Assembly: GCA_037013495.1 (NCBI GenBank)
Contig: CM072803.1
Location: 53,395,627 to 53,459,626 of the forward strand
Direction of reading: 5' to 3'
Length of the DNA: 64,000 nt
From: Hippophae tibetana
Lineage: Eukaryota > Streptophyta > Magnoliopsida > Rosales > Elaeagnaceae
This document shows, in pieces, positions 39,478 through 55,019 of the stretch. Positions within the stretch are counted from its first letter, which is position 1. Each line of letters opens with the position of its first letter. The notes beneath the pieces are model-generated. The model did not search any database. It had not been told where the DNA came from and was given only the letters and a program-made list of their open reading frames with translations. Position numbers and translations under genes: made by a program.

Positions 39478-42400
39478 AGAATATTGATGTCATGAAAGAG
39501 TTAAAAATGAGAAATATTGTTCTCTTATACGAAATAATGAAAAAAATTTCAAACGTTTCATAGTTTTGAATTTCAAGTCGTAATAAATTCCATTTAAATA
39601 TATCACAATTATAATGATAAAACATTTGGAGTATTTATTCAGCAACAAATTATTTGTAAAATAGAAATGAGAAAATGTTTAAGTTTTCTTTTCCACTTAT
39701 TTCTTTTTCCCAATATTCTATCATTATGTTGTTTCATTCGTAAGTCTTAATTCCCACCAAAATCAAATTAATTCAAATATTTCTCCCTCTTTTCCCAATG
39801 GAAAAGGGCGATGGCTAGAGGTGGTTTTAGACATTATTTGGTAACTTCTTGGTACGTAGCATGAACCATATCCATAGGAGATAAGCATAATATTTATAAT
39901 CTTATTTATTTGCTTCTAACTCATAAAATGGGTTTTGTAAACTAGATTCATAGGAGGAGAGAGATAACCAAATTTAATTTCAATACAGTGCATTCCAACA
40001 CAACAAGAATAACTTATAATAAATTGAGAATATTGATGTCATGAAAGAGTTAAAAATGAGAAATATTGTTCTCTTATACGAAATAATGAACAAAATTTCA
40101 AACGTTTCATAGTTTTGAATTTCAAGTCATAATAAATTCCATTTAAATATGTCATAATTATAATGATAAAACATTTGGAGTATTTATTCAGCAACAAATT
40201 ATTTGTAAAATAGAAATGAGAAAATGTTTAAGTTTTCTTTTCCACTTATTTATTTTTCCCAATATTCTATCATTATTTTGTTTCATTCGTAAGTCTTAAT
40301 TCCCACCAAAATCAAATTAATTCAAATATTTCTCCCTCTTTTCCCAATGGAAAAGGGCGATGGCTAGAGGTGGTTTTAGACATTATTTGGTAACTTCTTG
40401 GTACGTAGCATGAACCATATCCATAGGAGATAAGCATAATATTTATAATCTTATTTATTTGCTTCTAACTCATAAAATGGGTTTTGTAAACTAGATTCAT
40501 AGGAGGAGAGAGATAACCAAATTTAATTTCAATACAGTGCATTCCAACACAACAAGAATAACTTATAATAAATTGAGAATATTGATGTCATGAAAGAGTT
40601 AAAAATGAGAAATATTGTTCTCTTATACGAAATAATGAACAAAATTTCAAACGTTTCATAGTTTTGAATTTCAAGTCGTAATAAATTCCATTTAAATATG
40701 TCATAATTATAATGATAAAACATTTGGAGTATTTATTCAGCAACAAATTATTGGTAAAATAGAAATAAGAAAATGTTTAAGTTTTCTTTTCCACTTATTT
40801 CTTTTTCCCAATATTCTATCATTATTTTGTTTCCTTCTTAAGTCTTAATTCCCACCACAATGAAATTAATTCAAATATTTCTCCTTCTTCTCCCAAGATA
40901 AAAAGGTGATGGCTAGAGGTGGTTTTAGACATTATTTGGTAACTTCTTGGTATGTAGGATGAACCATATCCATAGGAGATAAGCATAATATTTCCAATCT
41001 TATTTATTTGCTTCTTACTCATAAAATGGGTTTTGTAAACTAGATTCTTAGGAGGAGAGAGATAACCAAATTTAATTTCAATACAGTGCATTCCAACACA
41101 ACAAGAATAACTTATAATAAATTGAGAATATTGATGTCATGAAAGAGTTAAAAATGAGAAATATTGTTCTCTTACACGAAATAATGAACAAAATTTCAAA
41201 CGTTTCATAGTTTTGAATTTCAAGTCGTAATAAATTCCATTTACATATATCATAATTATAATGATAAAACATTTGGAGTATTTATTCAGCAACAAATTAT
41301 TTGTAAAATAGAAATGAGAAAATGTTTAAGTTTTCTTTTCCACTTATTTCTTTTTCCCAATATTCTATCATTATGTTGTTTCATTCGTAAGTCTTAATTC
41401 CCACCAAAATCAAATTAATTCAAATATTTCTCCCTCTTTTCCCAATGGAAAAGGGCGATGGCTAGAGGTGGTTTTAGACATTATTTGGTAACTTCTTGGT
41501 ACGTAGCATTAACCATATCCATAGGAGATAAGCATAATATTTATAATCTTATTTATTTGCTTCTAACTCATAAAATCGGTTTTGTAAACTAGATTCTTAG
41601 GAGGAGAGAGATAACCAAATTTAATTTCAATACAGTGCATTCCAACACAACAAGAATAACTTATAATAAATTGAGAATATTGATGTCATGAAAGAGTTAA
41701 AAATGAGAAATATTGTTCTCTTATACGAAATAATGAACAAAATTTCAAACGTTTCATAGTTTTGAATTTCAAGTCATAATAAATTCCATTTAAATATGTC
41801 ATAATTATAATGATAAAACATTTGGAGTATTTATTCAGCAACAAATTATTTGTAAAATAGAAATGAGAAAATGTTTAAGTTTTCTTTTCCACTTATTTAT
41901 TTTTCCCAATATTCTATCATTATTTTGTTTCATTCGTAAGTCTTAATTCCCACCAAAATCAAATTAATTCAAATATTTCTCCCTCTTTTCCCAATGGAAA
42001 AGGGCGATGGCTAGAGGTGGTTTTAGACATTATTTGGTAACTTCTTGGTACGTAGCATGAACCATATCCATAGGAGATAAGCATAATATTTATAATCTTA
42101 TTTATTTGCTTCTAACTCATAAAATGGGTTTTGTAAACTAGATTCATAGGAGGAGAGAGATAACCAAATTTAATTTCAATACAGTGCATTCCAACACAAC
42201 AAGAATAACTTATAATAAATTGAGAATATTGATGTCATGAAAGAGTTAAAAATGAGAAATATTGTTCTCTTATACGAAATAATGAACAAAATTTCAAACG
42301 TTTCATAGTTTTGAATTTCAAGTCGTAATAAATTCCATTTAAATATGTCATAATTATAATGATAAAACATTTGGAGTATTTATTCAGCAACAAATTATTT

Positions 42401-43822
42401 GTAAAATAGAAATAAGAAAATGTTTAAGTTTTCTTTTCCACTTATTTCTTTTTCCCAATATTCTATCATTATTTTGTTTCCTTCTTAAGTCTTAATTCCC
42501 ACCACAATGAAATTAATTCAAATATTTCTCCTTCTTCTCCCAAGATAAAAAGGTGATGGCTAGAGGTGGTTTTAGACATTATTTGGTAACTTCTTGGTAT
42601 GTAGGATGAACCATATCCATAGGAGATAAGCATAATATTTCCAATCTTATTTATTTGCTTCTTACTCATAAAATGGGTTTTGTAAACTAGATTCTTAGGA
42701 GGAGAGAGATAACCAAATTTAATTTCAATACAGTGCATTCCAACACAACAAGAATAACTTATAATAAATTGAGAATATTGATGTCATGAAAGAGTTAAAA
42801 ATGAGAAATATTGTTCTCTTACACGAAATAATGAACAAAATTTCAAACGTTTCATAGTTTTGAATTTCAAGTCGTAATAAATTCCATTTACATATATCAT
42901 AATTATAATGATAAAACATTTGGAGTATTTATTCAGCAACAAATTATTTGTAAAATAGAAATGAGAAAATGTTTAAGTTTTCTTTTCCACTTATTTCTTT
43001 TTCCCAATATTCTATCATTATGTTGTTTCATTCGTAAGTCTTAATTCCCACCAAAATCAAATTAATTCAAATATTTCTCCCTCTTTTCCCAATGGAAAAG
43101 GGCGATGGCTAGAGGTGGTTTTAGACATTATTTGGTAACTTCTTGGTACGTAGCATGAACCATATCCATAGGAGATAAGCATAATATTTATAATCTTATT
43201 TATTTGCTTCTAACTCATAAAATCGGTTTTGTAAACTAGATTCTTAGGAGGAGAGAGATAACCAAATTTAATTTCAATACAGTGCATTCCAACACAACAA
43301 GAATAACTTATAATAAATTGAGAATATTGATGTCATGAAAGAGTTAAAAATGAGAAATATTGTTCTCTTATACGAAATAATGAAAAAAATTTCAAACGTT
43401 TCATTGTTTTGAATTTCAAGTCGTAATAAATTCCATTTAAATATATCATAATTATAATGATAAAACATTTGGAGTATTTATTCAGCAACAAATTATTTGT
43501 AAAATAGAAATGAGAAAATGTTTAAGTTTTCTTTTCCACTTATTTCTTTTTCCCAATATTCTATCATTATGTTGTTTCATTCGTAAGTCTTAATTCCCAC
43601 CAAAATCAAATTAATTCAAATATTTCTCCCTCTTTTCCCAATGGAAAAGGGCGATGGCTAGAGGTGGTTTTAGACATTATTTGGTAACTTCTTGGTACGT
43701 AGCATGAACCATATCCATAGGAGATAAGCATAATATTTATAATCTTATTTATTTGCTTCTAACTCATAAAATCGGTTTTGTAAACTAGATTCTTAGGAGG
43801 AGAGAGATAACCAAATTTAATT
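39431..43822. repeat. 8-monomer tandem higher-order repeat, copy 1 (4392 bp)
   Basis: It matches 43823-48214 at exactly 4392 bp. Rare shared marks are TTATATTAAATTG (39466), ATATCACAATT (39600), ATTGGTAAAATAG (40750), and CGTAGCATTAACC (41502). Inside it, monomers from 40529 and 42176 form a further 3-monomer (1647 bp) repeat marked by CCACCACAATGAAATT and CTCTTACACGAAAT. TTTCATTGTTTTG near 43401 is private to this copy. Confidence 0.88.
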
Positions 43823-46800
43823 TCAATACAGTGCATTCCAACACAACAAGAATAACTTATATTAAATTGAGAATATTGATGTCATGAAAGAGTTAAAAAT
43901 GAGAAATATTGTTCTCTTATACGAAATAATGAAAAAAATTTCAAACGTTTCATAGTTTTGAATTTCAAGTCGTAATAAATTCCATTTAAATATATCACAA
44001 TTATAATGATAAAACATTTGGAGTATTTATTCAGCAACAAATTATTTGTAAAATAGAAATGAGAAAATGTTTAAGTTTTCTTTTCCACTTATTTCTTTTT
44101 CCCAATATTCTATCATTATGTTGTTTCATTCGTAAGTCTTAATTCCCACCAAAATCAAATTAATTCAAATATTTCTCCCTCTTTTCCCAATGGAAAAGGG
44201 CGATGGCTAGAGGTGGTTTTAGACATTATTTGGTAACTTCTTGGTACGTAGCATGAACCATATCCATAGGAGATAAGCATAATATTTATAATCTTATTTA
44301 TTTGCTTCTAACTCATAAAATGGGTTTTGTAAACTAGATTCATAGGAGGAGAGAGATAACCAAATTTAATTTCAATACAGTGCATTCCAACACAACAAGA
44401 ATAACTTATAATAAATTGAGAATATTGATGTCATGAAAGAGTTAAAAATGAGAAATATTGTTCTCTTATACGAAATAATGAACAAAATTTCAAACGTTTC
44501 ATAGTTTTGAATTTCAAGTCATAATAAATTCCATTTAAATATGTCATAATTATAATGATAAAACATTTGGAGTATTTATTCAGCAACAAATTATTTGTAA
44601 AATAGAAATGAGAAAATGTTTAAGTTTTCTTTTCCACTTATTTATTTTTCCCAATATTCTATCATTATTTTGTTTCATTCGTAAGTCTTAATTCCCACCA
44701 AAATCAAATTAATTCAAATATTTCTCCCTCTTTTCCCAATGGAAAAGGGCGATGGCTAGAGGTGGTTTTAGACATTATTTGGTAACTTCTTGGTACGTAG
44801 CATGAACCATATCCATAGGAGATAAGCATAATATTTATAATCTTATTTATTTGCTTCTAACTCATAAAATGGGTTTTGTAAACTAGATTCATAGGAGGAG
44901 AGAGATAACCAAATTTAATTTCAATACAGTGCATTCCAACACAACAAGAATAACTTATAATAAATTGAGAATATTGATGTCATGAAAGAGTTAAAAATGA
45001 GAAATATTGTTCTCTTATACGAAATAATGAACAAAATTTCAAACGTTTCATAGTTTTGAATTTCAAGTCGTAATAAATTCCATTTAAATATGTCATAATT
45101 ATAATGATAAAACATTTGGAGTATTTATTCAGCAACAAATTATTGGTAAAATAGAAATAAGAAAATGTTTAAGTTTTCTTTTCCACTTATTTCTTTTTCC
45201 CAATATTCTATCATTATTTTGTTTCCTTCTTAAGTCTTAATTCCCACCACAATGAAATTAATTCAAATATTTCTCCTTCTTCTCCCAAGATAAAAAGGTG
45301 ATGGCTAGAGGTGGTTTTAGACATTATTTGGTAACTTCTTGGTATGTAGGATGAACCATATCCATAGGAGATAAGCATAATATTTCCAATCTTATTTATT
45401 TGCTTCTTACTCATAAAATGGGTTTTGTAAACTAGATTCTTAGGAGGAGAGAGATAACCAAATTTAATTTCAATACAGTGCATTCCAACACAACAAGAAT
45501 AACTTATAATAAATTGAGAATATTGATGTCATGAAAGAGTTAAAAATGAGAAATATTGTTCTCTTACACGAAATAATGAACAAAATTTCAAACGTTTCAT
45601 AGTTTTGAATTTCAAGTCGTAATAAATTCCATTTACATATATCATAATTATAATGATAAAACATTTGGAGTATTTATTCAGCAACAAATTATTTGTAAAA
45701 TAGAAATGAGAAAATGTTTAAGTTTTCTTTTCCACTTATTTCTTTTTCCCAATATTCTATCATTATGTTGTTTCATTCGTAAGTCTTAATTCCCACCAAA
45801 ATCAAATTAATTCAAATATTTCTCCCTCTTTTCCCAATGGAAAAGGGCGATGGCTAGAGGTGGTTTTAGACATTATTTGGTAACTTCTTGGTACGTAGCA
45901 TTAACCATATCCATAGGAGATAAGCATAATATTTATAATCTTATTTATTTGCTTCTAACTCATAAAATCGGTTTTGTAAACTAGATTCTTAGGAGGAGAG
46001 AGATAACCAAATTTAATTTCAATACAGTGCATTCCAACACAACAAGAATAACTTATAATAAATTGAGAATATTGATGTCATGAAAGAGTTAAAAATGAGA
46101 AATATTGTTCTCTTATACGAAATAATGAACAAAATTTCAAACGTTTCATAGTTTTGAATTTCAAGTCATAATAAATTCCATTTAAATATGTCATAATTAT
46201 AATGATAAAACATTTGGAGTATTTATTCAGCAACAAATTATTTGTAAAATAGAAATGAGAAAATGTTTAAGTTTTCTTTTCCACTTATTTATTTTTCCCA
46301 ATATTCTATCATTATTTTGTTTCATTCGTAAGTCTTAATTCCCACCAAAATCAAATTAATTCAAATATTTCTCCCTCTTTTCCCAATGGAAAAGGGCGAT
46401 GGCTAGAGGTGGTTTTAGACATTATTTGGTAACTTCTTGGTACGTAGCATGAACCATATCCATAGGAGATAAGCATAATATTTATAATCTTATTTATTTG
46501 CTTCTAACTCATAAAATGGGTTTTGTAAACTAGATTCATAGGAGGAGAGAGATAACCAAATTTAATTTCAATACAGTGCATTCCAACACAACAAGAATAA
46601 CTTATAATAAATTGAGAATATTGATGTCATGAAAGAGTTAAAAATGAGAAATATTGTTCTCTTATACGAAATAATGAACAAAATTTCAAACGTTTCATAG
46701 TTTTGAATTTCAAGTCGTAATAAATTCCATTTAAATATGTCATAATTATAATGATAAAACATTTGGAGTATTTATTCAGCAACAAATTATTTGTAAAATA

Positions 46801-48214
46801 GAAATAAGAAAATGTTTAAGTTTTCTTTTCCACTTATTTCTTTTTCCCAATATTCTATCATTATTTTGTTTCCTTCTTAAGTCTTAATTCCCACCACAAT
46901 GAAATTAATTCAAATATTTCTCCTTCTTCTCCCAAGATAAAAAGGTGATGGCTAGAGGTGGTTTTAGACATTATTTGGTAACTTCTTGGTATGTAGGATG
47001 AACCATATCCATAGGAGATAAGCATAATATTTCCAATCTTATTTATTTGCTTCTTACTCATAAAATGGGTTTTGTAAACTAGATTCTTAGGAGGAGAGAG
47101 ATAACCAAATTTAATTTCAATACAGTGCATTCCAACACAACAAGAATAACTTATAATAAATTGAGAATATTGATGTCATGAAAGAGTTAAAAATGAGAAA
47201 TATTGTTCTCTTACACGAAATAATGAACAAAATTTCAAACGTTTCATAGTTTTGAATTTCAAGTCGTAATAAATTCCATTTACATATATCATAATTATAA
47301 TGATAAAACATTTGGAGTATTTATTCAGCAACAAATTATTTGTAAAATAGAAATGAGAAAATGTTTAAGTTTTCTTTTCCACTTATTTCTTTTTCCCAAT
47401 ATTCTATCATTATGTTGTTTCATTCGTAAGTCTTAATTCCCACCAAAATCAAATTAATTCAAATATTTCTCCCTCTTTTCCCAATGGAAAAGGGCGATGG
47501 CTAGAGGTGGTTTTAGACATTATTTGGTAACTTCTTGGTACGTAGCATGAACCATATCCATAGGAGATAAGCATAATATTTATAATCTTATTTATTTGCT
47601 TCTAACTCATAAAATCGGTTTTGTAAACTAGATTCTTAGGAGGAGAGAGATAACCAAATTTAATTTCAATACAGTGCATTCCAACACAACAAGAATAACT
47701 TATAATAAATTGAGAATATTGATGTCATGAAAGAGTTAAAAATGAGAAATATTGTTCTCTTATACGAAATAATGAAAAAAATTTCAAACGTTTCATAGTT
47801 TTGAATTTCAAGTCGTAATAAATTCCATTTAAATATATCATAATTATAATGATAAAACATTTGGAGTATTTATTCAGCAACAAATTATTTGTAAAATAGA
47901 AATGAGAAAATGTTTAAGTTTTCTTTTCCACTTATTTCTTTTTCCCAATATTCTATCATTATGTTGTTTCATTCGTAAGTCTTAATTCCCACCAAAATCA
48001 AATTAATTCAAATATTTCTCCCTCTTTTCCCAATGGAAAAGGGCGATGGCTAGAGGTGGTTTTAGACATTATTTGGTAACTTCTTGGTACGTAGCATGAA
48101 CCATATCCATAGGAGATAAGCATAATATTTCCAATCTTATTTATTTGCTTCTTACTCATAAAATGGGTTTTGTAAACTAGATTCTTAGGAGGAGAGAGAT
48201 AACCAAATTTAATT
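43823..48214. repeat. 8-monomer tandem higher-order repeat, copy 2 (4392 bp)
   Basis: All the rare marks of copy 1 recur at +4392: 43858, 43992, 45142 and 45894 for the four listed there. The nested 3-monomer repeat recurs as well. It ends at about 48.2 kb, where the sequence changes to a GGAAAAGGGCG copy with TTTCCAATC. Confidence 0.88.
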
Positions 48215-51200
48215 TCAATACAGTGCATTCCAACACAACAAGAATAACTTATAATAAATTGAGAATATTGATGTCATGAAAGAGTTAAAAATGAGAAATA
48301 TTGTTCTCTTATACGAAATAATGAACAAAATTTCAAACGTTTCATAGTTTTGAATTTCAAGTCGTAATAAATTCCATTTACATATATCATAATTATAATG
48401 ATAAAACATTTGGAGTATTTATTCAGCAACAAATTATTTGTAAAATAGAAATGAGAAAATGTTTAAGTTTTCTTTTGCACTTATTTCTTTTTCCCAATAT
48501 TCTCTCATTATGTTGTTTCATTCGTAAGTCTTAATTCCCACCAAAATCAAATTAATTCAAATATTTCTCCCTCTTTTCCCAATGGAAAAGGGCGATTGCT
48601 AGAGTTGGTTTTAGACATTATTTGGTAACTTCTTGGTACGTAGCATGAACCATATCCATAGGAGATAAGCATAATATTTATAATCTTATTTATTTGCTTC
48701 TAACTCATAAAATGGGTTTTGTAAACTAGATTCATAGGAGGAGAGAGATAACCAAATTTAATTTCAATACAGTGCATTCCAACACAACAAGAATAACTTA
48801 TAATAAATTGAGAATATTGATGTCATTAAAGAGTTAAAAATGAGAAATATTGTTCTCTTATACGAAATAATGAACAAAATTTCAAACGTTTCATAGTTTT
48901 GAATTTCAAGTCATAATAAATTCCATTTAAATATGTCATAATTATAATGATAAAACATTTGGAGTATTTATTCAGCAACAAATTATTTGTAAAATAGAAA
49001 TGAGAAAATGTTTAAGTTTTCTTTTCCACTTATTTATTTTTCCCAATATTCTATCATTATTTTGTTTCATTCGTAAGTCTTAATTCCCACCAAAATCAAA
49101 TTAATTCAAATATATCTCCCTCTTTTCCCAATGGAAAATGGCGATGGCTAGAGGTGGTTTTAGACATTATTTGGTAACTTCTTGGTACGTAGCCTGAACC
49201 ATATCCATAGGAGATAAGCATAATATTTATAATCTTATTTATTTGCTTCTAACTCATAAAATGGGTTTTGTAAACTAGATTCATAGGAGGAGAGAGATAA
49301 CCAAATTTAATTTCAATACAGTGCATTCCAACACAACAAGAATAACTTATAATAAATTGAGAATATTGATGTCATGAAAGAGTTAAAAATGAGAAATATT
49401 GTTCTCTTATACGAAATAATGAACAAAATTTCAAACGTTTCATAGTTTTGAATTTCAAGTCGTAATAAATTCCATTTAAATATGTCATAATTATAATGAT
49501 AAAACATTTGGAGTATTTATTCAGCAACAAATTATTTGTAAAATAGAAATAAGAAAATGTTTAAGTTTTCTTTTCCACTTATTTCTTTTTCCCAATATTC
49601 TATCATTATTTTGTTTCCTTCTTAAGTCTTAATTCCCACCAAAATGAAATTAATTCAAATATTTCTCCTTCTTCTCCCAAGATAAAAAGGTGATGGCTAG
49701 AGGTGGTTTTAGACATTATTTGGTAACTTCTTGGTATGTAGGATGAACCATATCCATAGGAGATAAGCATAATATTTCCAATCTTATTTATTTGCTTCTT
49801 ACTCATAAAATGGGTTTTGTAAACTAGATTCTTAGGAGGAGAGAGATAACCAAATTTAATTTCAATACAGTGCATTCCAACACAACAAGAATAACTTATA
49901 ATAAATTGAGAATATTGATGTCATGAAAGAGTTAAAAATGAGAAATATTGTTCTCTTATACGAAATAATGAACAAAATTTCAAACGTTTCATAGTTTTGA
50001 ATTTCAAGTCGTAATAAATTCTATTTAAATATATCATAATTATAATGATAAAACATTTGGAGTATTTATTCAGCAACAAATTATTTGTAAAATAGAAATG
50101 AGAAAATGTTCAAGTTTTCTTTTCCACTTATTTCTTTTTCCCAATATTCTATCGTTATTTTGTTTCCTTCTTAAGTCTTAATTCCGACCAAGATGAAATT
50201 AATTCAAATATTTCTCCCACTTCTCCCAAGATAAAAAGGTGATGGCTAGAGTTGGTTTTAGACATTATTTGGTAACTTCTTGGTACGTAGCATGAACCAT
50301 ATCCATAGGAGATAAGCATAATATTTCCAATCTTATTTATTTGCTTCTTACTCATAAAATGGGTTTTGTAAACTAGATTCTTAGGAGGAGAGAGATAACC
50401 AAATTTAATTTCAATACAGTACATTCCAACACAACAAGAATAACTTATAATAAATTGAGAATATTGATGTCATGAAAGAGTTAAAAATGAGAAATATTGT
50501 TCTCTTATACGAAATAATGAACAAAATTTCAAACGTTTCATAGTTTTGATTTTCAAGTCGTAATAAATTCCATTTAAATATGTCATAATTATAATGATAA
50601 AACATTTGGAGTATTTATTCAGCAACAAATTATTTGTAAAATAGAAATGAGAAAATGTTTAAGTTTTCTTTTCCACTTATTTCTTTTTCCCAATATTCTA
50701 TCATTATTTTGTTTCCTTCTTAAGTCTTAATTCCCACCAAAATGAAATTAATTCAAATATTTCTCCCTCTTCTCCCAAGATAAAAAGGTGATGGCTATAG
50801 GTGGTTTTAGACATTATTTGGTAACTTCTTGGTATGTAGCATGAACCATATCCATAGGAGATAAGCATAATATTTCCAATCTTATTTATTTGCTTCTTAC
50901 TCATAAAATGGGTTTTGTAAACTAGATTCTTAGGAGGAGAGAGATAACCAAATTTAATTTCAATACAGTGCATTCCAACACAACAAGAATAACTTATAAT
51001 AAATTGAGAATATTGATGTCATGAAAGAGTTAAAAATGAGAAATATTGTTCTCTTATACGAAATAATGAAAAAAATTTCAAACGTTTCATAGTTTTGAAT
51101 TTCAAGTCGTAATAAATTCCATTTAAATATATCATAATTATAATGATAAAACATTTGGAGTATTTATTCAGCAACAAATTATTTGTAAAATAGAAATGAG

Positions 51201-52389
51201 AAAATGTTTAAGTTTTCTTTTCCACTTATTTATTTTTCCCAATATTCTATCATTATGTTGTTTCATTCGTAAGTCTTAATTCCCACCAAAATCAAATTAA
51301 TTCAAATATTTCTCCCTCTTTTCCCAATGGAAAAGGGCGATGGCTAGAGGTGGTTTTAGACATTATTTGGTAACTTCTTGGTACGTAGCATGAACCATAT
51401 CCATAGGAGATAAGCATAATATTTCCAATCTTATTTATTTGCTTCTTACTCATAAAATGGGTTTTGTAAACTAGATTCTTAGGAGGAGAGAGATAACCAA
51501 ATTTAATTTCAATACAGTGCATTCCAACACAACAAGAATAACATATAATAAATTGAGAATATTGATATCATGAAAGAGTTAAAAATGAGAAATATTGTTG
51601 TCTTATACGAAATAATGAACAAAATTTCAAACGTTTCATAGTTTTGAATTTCAAGTCGTAATAAATTCCATTTAAATATATCATAATTATAATGATAAAA
51701 TATTTGGAGTATTTATTCAGCAACAAATTATTTGTAAAATAGAAATGAGAAAATGTTTAAGTTTTCTTTTCCACTTATTTATTTTTCCCAATATTCTATC
51801 ATTATGTTGTTTCATTCGTAAGTCTTAATTCCCACCAAAATCAAATTAATTCAAATATTTCTCCCTTATTTCCCAATGGAAAAGGGCGATGGCTAGAGGT
51901 GGTTTTAGACATTATTTGGTAACTTCTTGGTACGTAGCATGAACCATATCCATAGGAGATAAGCATAATATTTATAATCTTATTTATTTGCTTCTAACTC
52001 ATAAAATCGGTTTTGTAAACTAGATTCTTAGGAGGAGAGAGATAACCAAATTTAATTTCAATACAGTGCATTCCAACACAACAAGAATAACTTATAATAA
52101 ATTGAGAATATTGATGTCATGAAAGAGTTAAAAATGAGAAATATTGTTCTCTTATACGAAATAATGAAAAAAATTTCAAACGTTTCATAGTTTTGAATTT
52201 CAAGTCGTAATAAATTCCATTTAAATATATCATAATTATAATGATAAAAAATTTGGAGTATTTATTCAGCAACAAATTATTTGTAAAATAGAAATGAGAA
52301 AATGTTTAAGTTTTCTTTTCCACTTATTTCTTTTTCCCAATATTCTATCATTATGTTGTTTCATTCGTAAGTCTTAATTCCCACCAAAA

Positions 52390-52800
52390 TCAAATTAATT
52401 CAAATATTTCTCCCTCTTTTCCCAATGGAAAAGGGTGATCGCTAGAGGTGGTTTTAGACATTATTTGGTAACTTCTTGGTACGTAGCATGAACCATATCC
52501 ATAGGAGATAAGCATAATATTTCCAATCTTATTTATTTGCTTCTTACTAATAAAATGGGTTTTGTAAACTAGATTCTTAGGAGGAGAGAGATAACCAAAT
52601 TTAATTTCAATACAGTGCATTACAACACAAAAGAATAACTTATAATAAATTGAGAATATTGATGTCATGAAAGAGTTAAAAATGAGAAATATTGTTCTCT
52701 TATACGAAATAATGAACAAAATTTCAAACGTTTCATAGTTTTGAATTTCAAGTCGTAATAAATTCCATTTAAATATATCATAATTATAATGATAAAACAT
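52390..52800 (-). other. 136-codon fused ORF created by a 1-bp deletion, first copy
   Basis: The 64- and 76-codon frames are normally out of register. The variant GTGCATTACAACAC followed by AAAAGAATAAC is one base shorter than the usual GTGCATTCCAACACAACAAG, and it joins the two frames into one ORF of 136 codons. The join region reads KLFFCVVMHCIEIK. The deletion is at about 52620-52633. Near-identical fused copies lie at 58428-58838, 59525-59935 and 63367-63777. This is a by-product of a satellite mutation that was then copied by unequal exchange. A coding role is not supported. Confidence 0.15.
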
Positions 52801-54545
52801 TTGGAGTATTTATTCAGCAACAAATTATTTGTAAAATAGAAATGAGAAAATGTTTAAGTTTTCTTTTCCACTTATTTAATTTTCCCAATATTCTATCATT
52901 ATGTTGTTTCATTCGTAAGTCTTAATTCCCACCAAAATCAAATTAATTCAAATATTTCTCCCTCTTTTCCCAATGGAAAAGGGCGATGGCTAGAGGTGGT
53001 TTTAGACATTATTTGGTAACTTCTTGGTACGTAGTATGAACCATATCCATAGGAGATAAGCATAATATTTATAATCTTATTTATTTGCTTCTTACTCATA
53101 AAATGGGTTTTGTAAACTAGATTCTTAGGAGGAGAGAGATAACCAAATTTAATTTCAATACAGTGCATTCCAACACAACAAGAATAACTTATAATAAATT
53201 GAGAATATTGATGTCATGAAAGAGTTAAAAATGAGAAATATTTTTCTCTTATACGAAATAATGAACAAAATTTCAAATGTTTCATAGTTTTGAATTTCAA
53301 GTCGTAATAAATTCCATTTAAATATGTCATAATTATAATGATAAAACATTTGGAGTATTTATTCAGCAACAAATTATTTGTAAAATAGAAATGAGAAAAT
53401 GTTTAAGTTTTCTTTTCCACTTATTTCTTTTTCCCAATATTCTATCATTATTTTGTTTCCTTCTTAAGTCTTAATTCCCACCAAAATGAAATTAATTCAA
53501 ATATTTCTCCCTCTTCTCCCAAGATAAAAAGGTGATGGCTAGAGGTGGTTTTAGACATTATTTGGTAACTTCTTGGTATGTAGCATGAACCATATCCATA
53601 GGAGATAAGCATAATATTTCCAATCTTATTTATTTGCTTCTTACTCATAAAATGGGTTTTGTAAACTAGATTCTTAGGAGGAGAGAGATAACCAAATTTA
53701 ATTTCAATAGAGTGCATTCCAACACAACAAGAATAACTTATAATAAATTGAGAATATTGATGTCATGAAAGAGTTAAAAATGAGAAATATTGTTCTCTTA
53801 TACGAAATAATGAACAAAATTTCAAACGTTTCATAGTTTTGAATTTCAAGTCGTAATAAATTCCATTTAAATATATCATAATTATAATGATAAAACATTT
53901 GGAGTATTTATTCAGCAACAAATTATTTGTAAAATAGAAATGAGAAAATGTTTAAGTTTTCTTTTCCACTTATTTCTTTTTCCCAATATTCTATCATTAT
54001 TTTGTTTCCTTCTTAAGTCTTAAGTCCCACCAAAATGAAATTAATTCAAATATTTCTCGCTCTTCTCCCAAGATAAAAAGGTGATGGCTAGAGTTGGTTT
54101 TAGACATTATTTGGTAACTTCTTGGTATGTAGCATGAACCATATCCATAGGAGATAAGCATAATATTTCCAATCTTATTTATTTGCTTCTTACTCATAAA
54201 ATGGGTTTTGTAAACTAGATTCTTAGGAGGAGAGAGATAACCAAATTTAATTTCAATACAGTGCATTCCAACACAACAAGAATAACTTATAATAAATTGA
54301 GAATATTGATGTCATGAAAGAGTTAAAAATGAGAAATATTGTTCTCTTATACGAAATAATGAACAAAATTTCAAACGTTTCATAGTTTTGATTTTCAAGT
54401 CGTAATAAATTCCATTTAAATATGTCATAATTATAATGATAAAACATTTGGAGTATTTATTCAGCAACAAATTATTTGTAAAATAGAAATGAGAAAATGT
54501 TTAAGTTTTCTTTTCCACTTATTTCTTTTTCCCAATATTCTATCA

Positions 54546-55019
54546 TTATTTTGTTTCCTTCTTAAGTCTTAATTCCGACCAAAATGAAATTAATTCAAAT
54601 ATTTCTCCCTCTTCTCCCAAGATAAAAAGGTGATGGCTAGAGTTGGTTTTAGACATTATTTGGTAACTTCTTGGTATGTAGCATGAACCATATCCATAGG
54701 AGATAAGCATAATATTTCCAATCTTATTTATTTGCTTCTTACTCATAAAATGGGTTTTGTAAACTAGATTCTTAGGAGGAGAGAGATAACCAAATTTAAT
54801 TTCAATACAGTGCATTCCAACACAACAAGAATAACTTATAATAAATTGAGAATATTGATGTAATGAAAGTGTTAAAAATGAGAAATATTGTTCTCTTATA
54901 CGAAATAATGAACAAAATTTCAAACGTTTCATAGTTTTGATTTTCAAGTCGTAATAAATTCCATTTAAATATGTCATAATTATAATGATAAAACATTTGG
55001 AGTATTTATTCAGCAACAA
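54546..55019 (-). other. 157-codon ORF by loss of a stop codon in one monomer
   Basis: A single copy reads GATGTAATGAAAGTG instead of GATGTCATGAAAGAG (about 54857-54871). The first change turns an in-frame TGA into TTA on the minus strand, so the 89-codon frame opens upstream to 157 codons. It is found in this one copy only. It shows how readily ORF length varies here through single substitutions. Confidence 0.1.
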
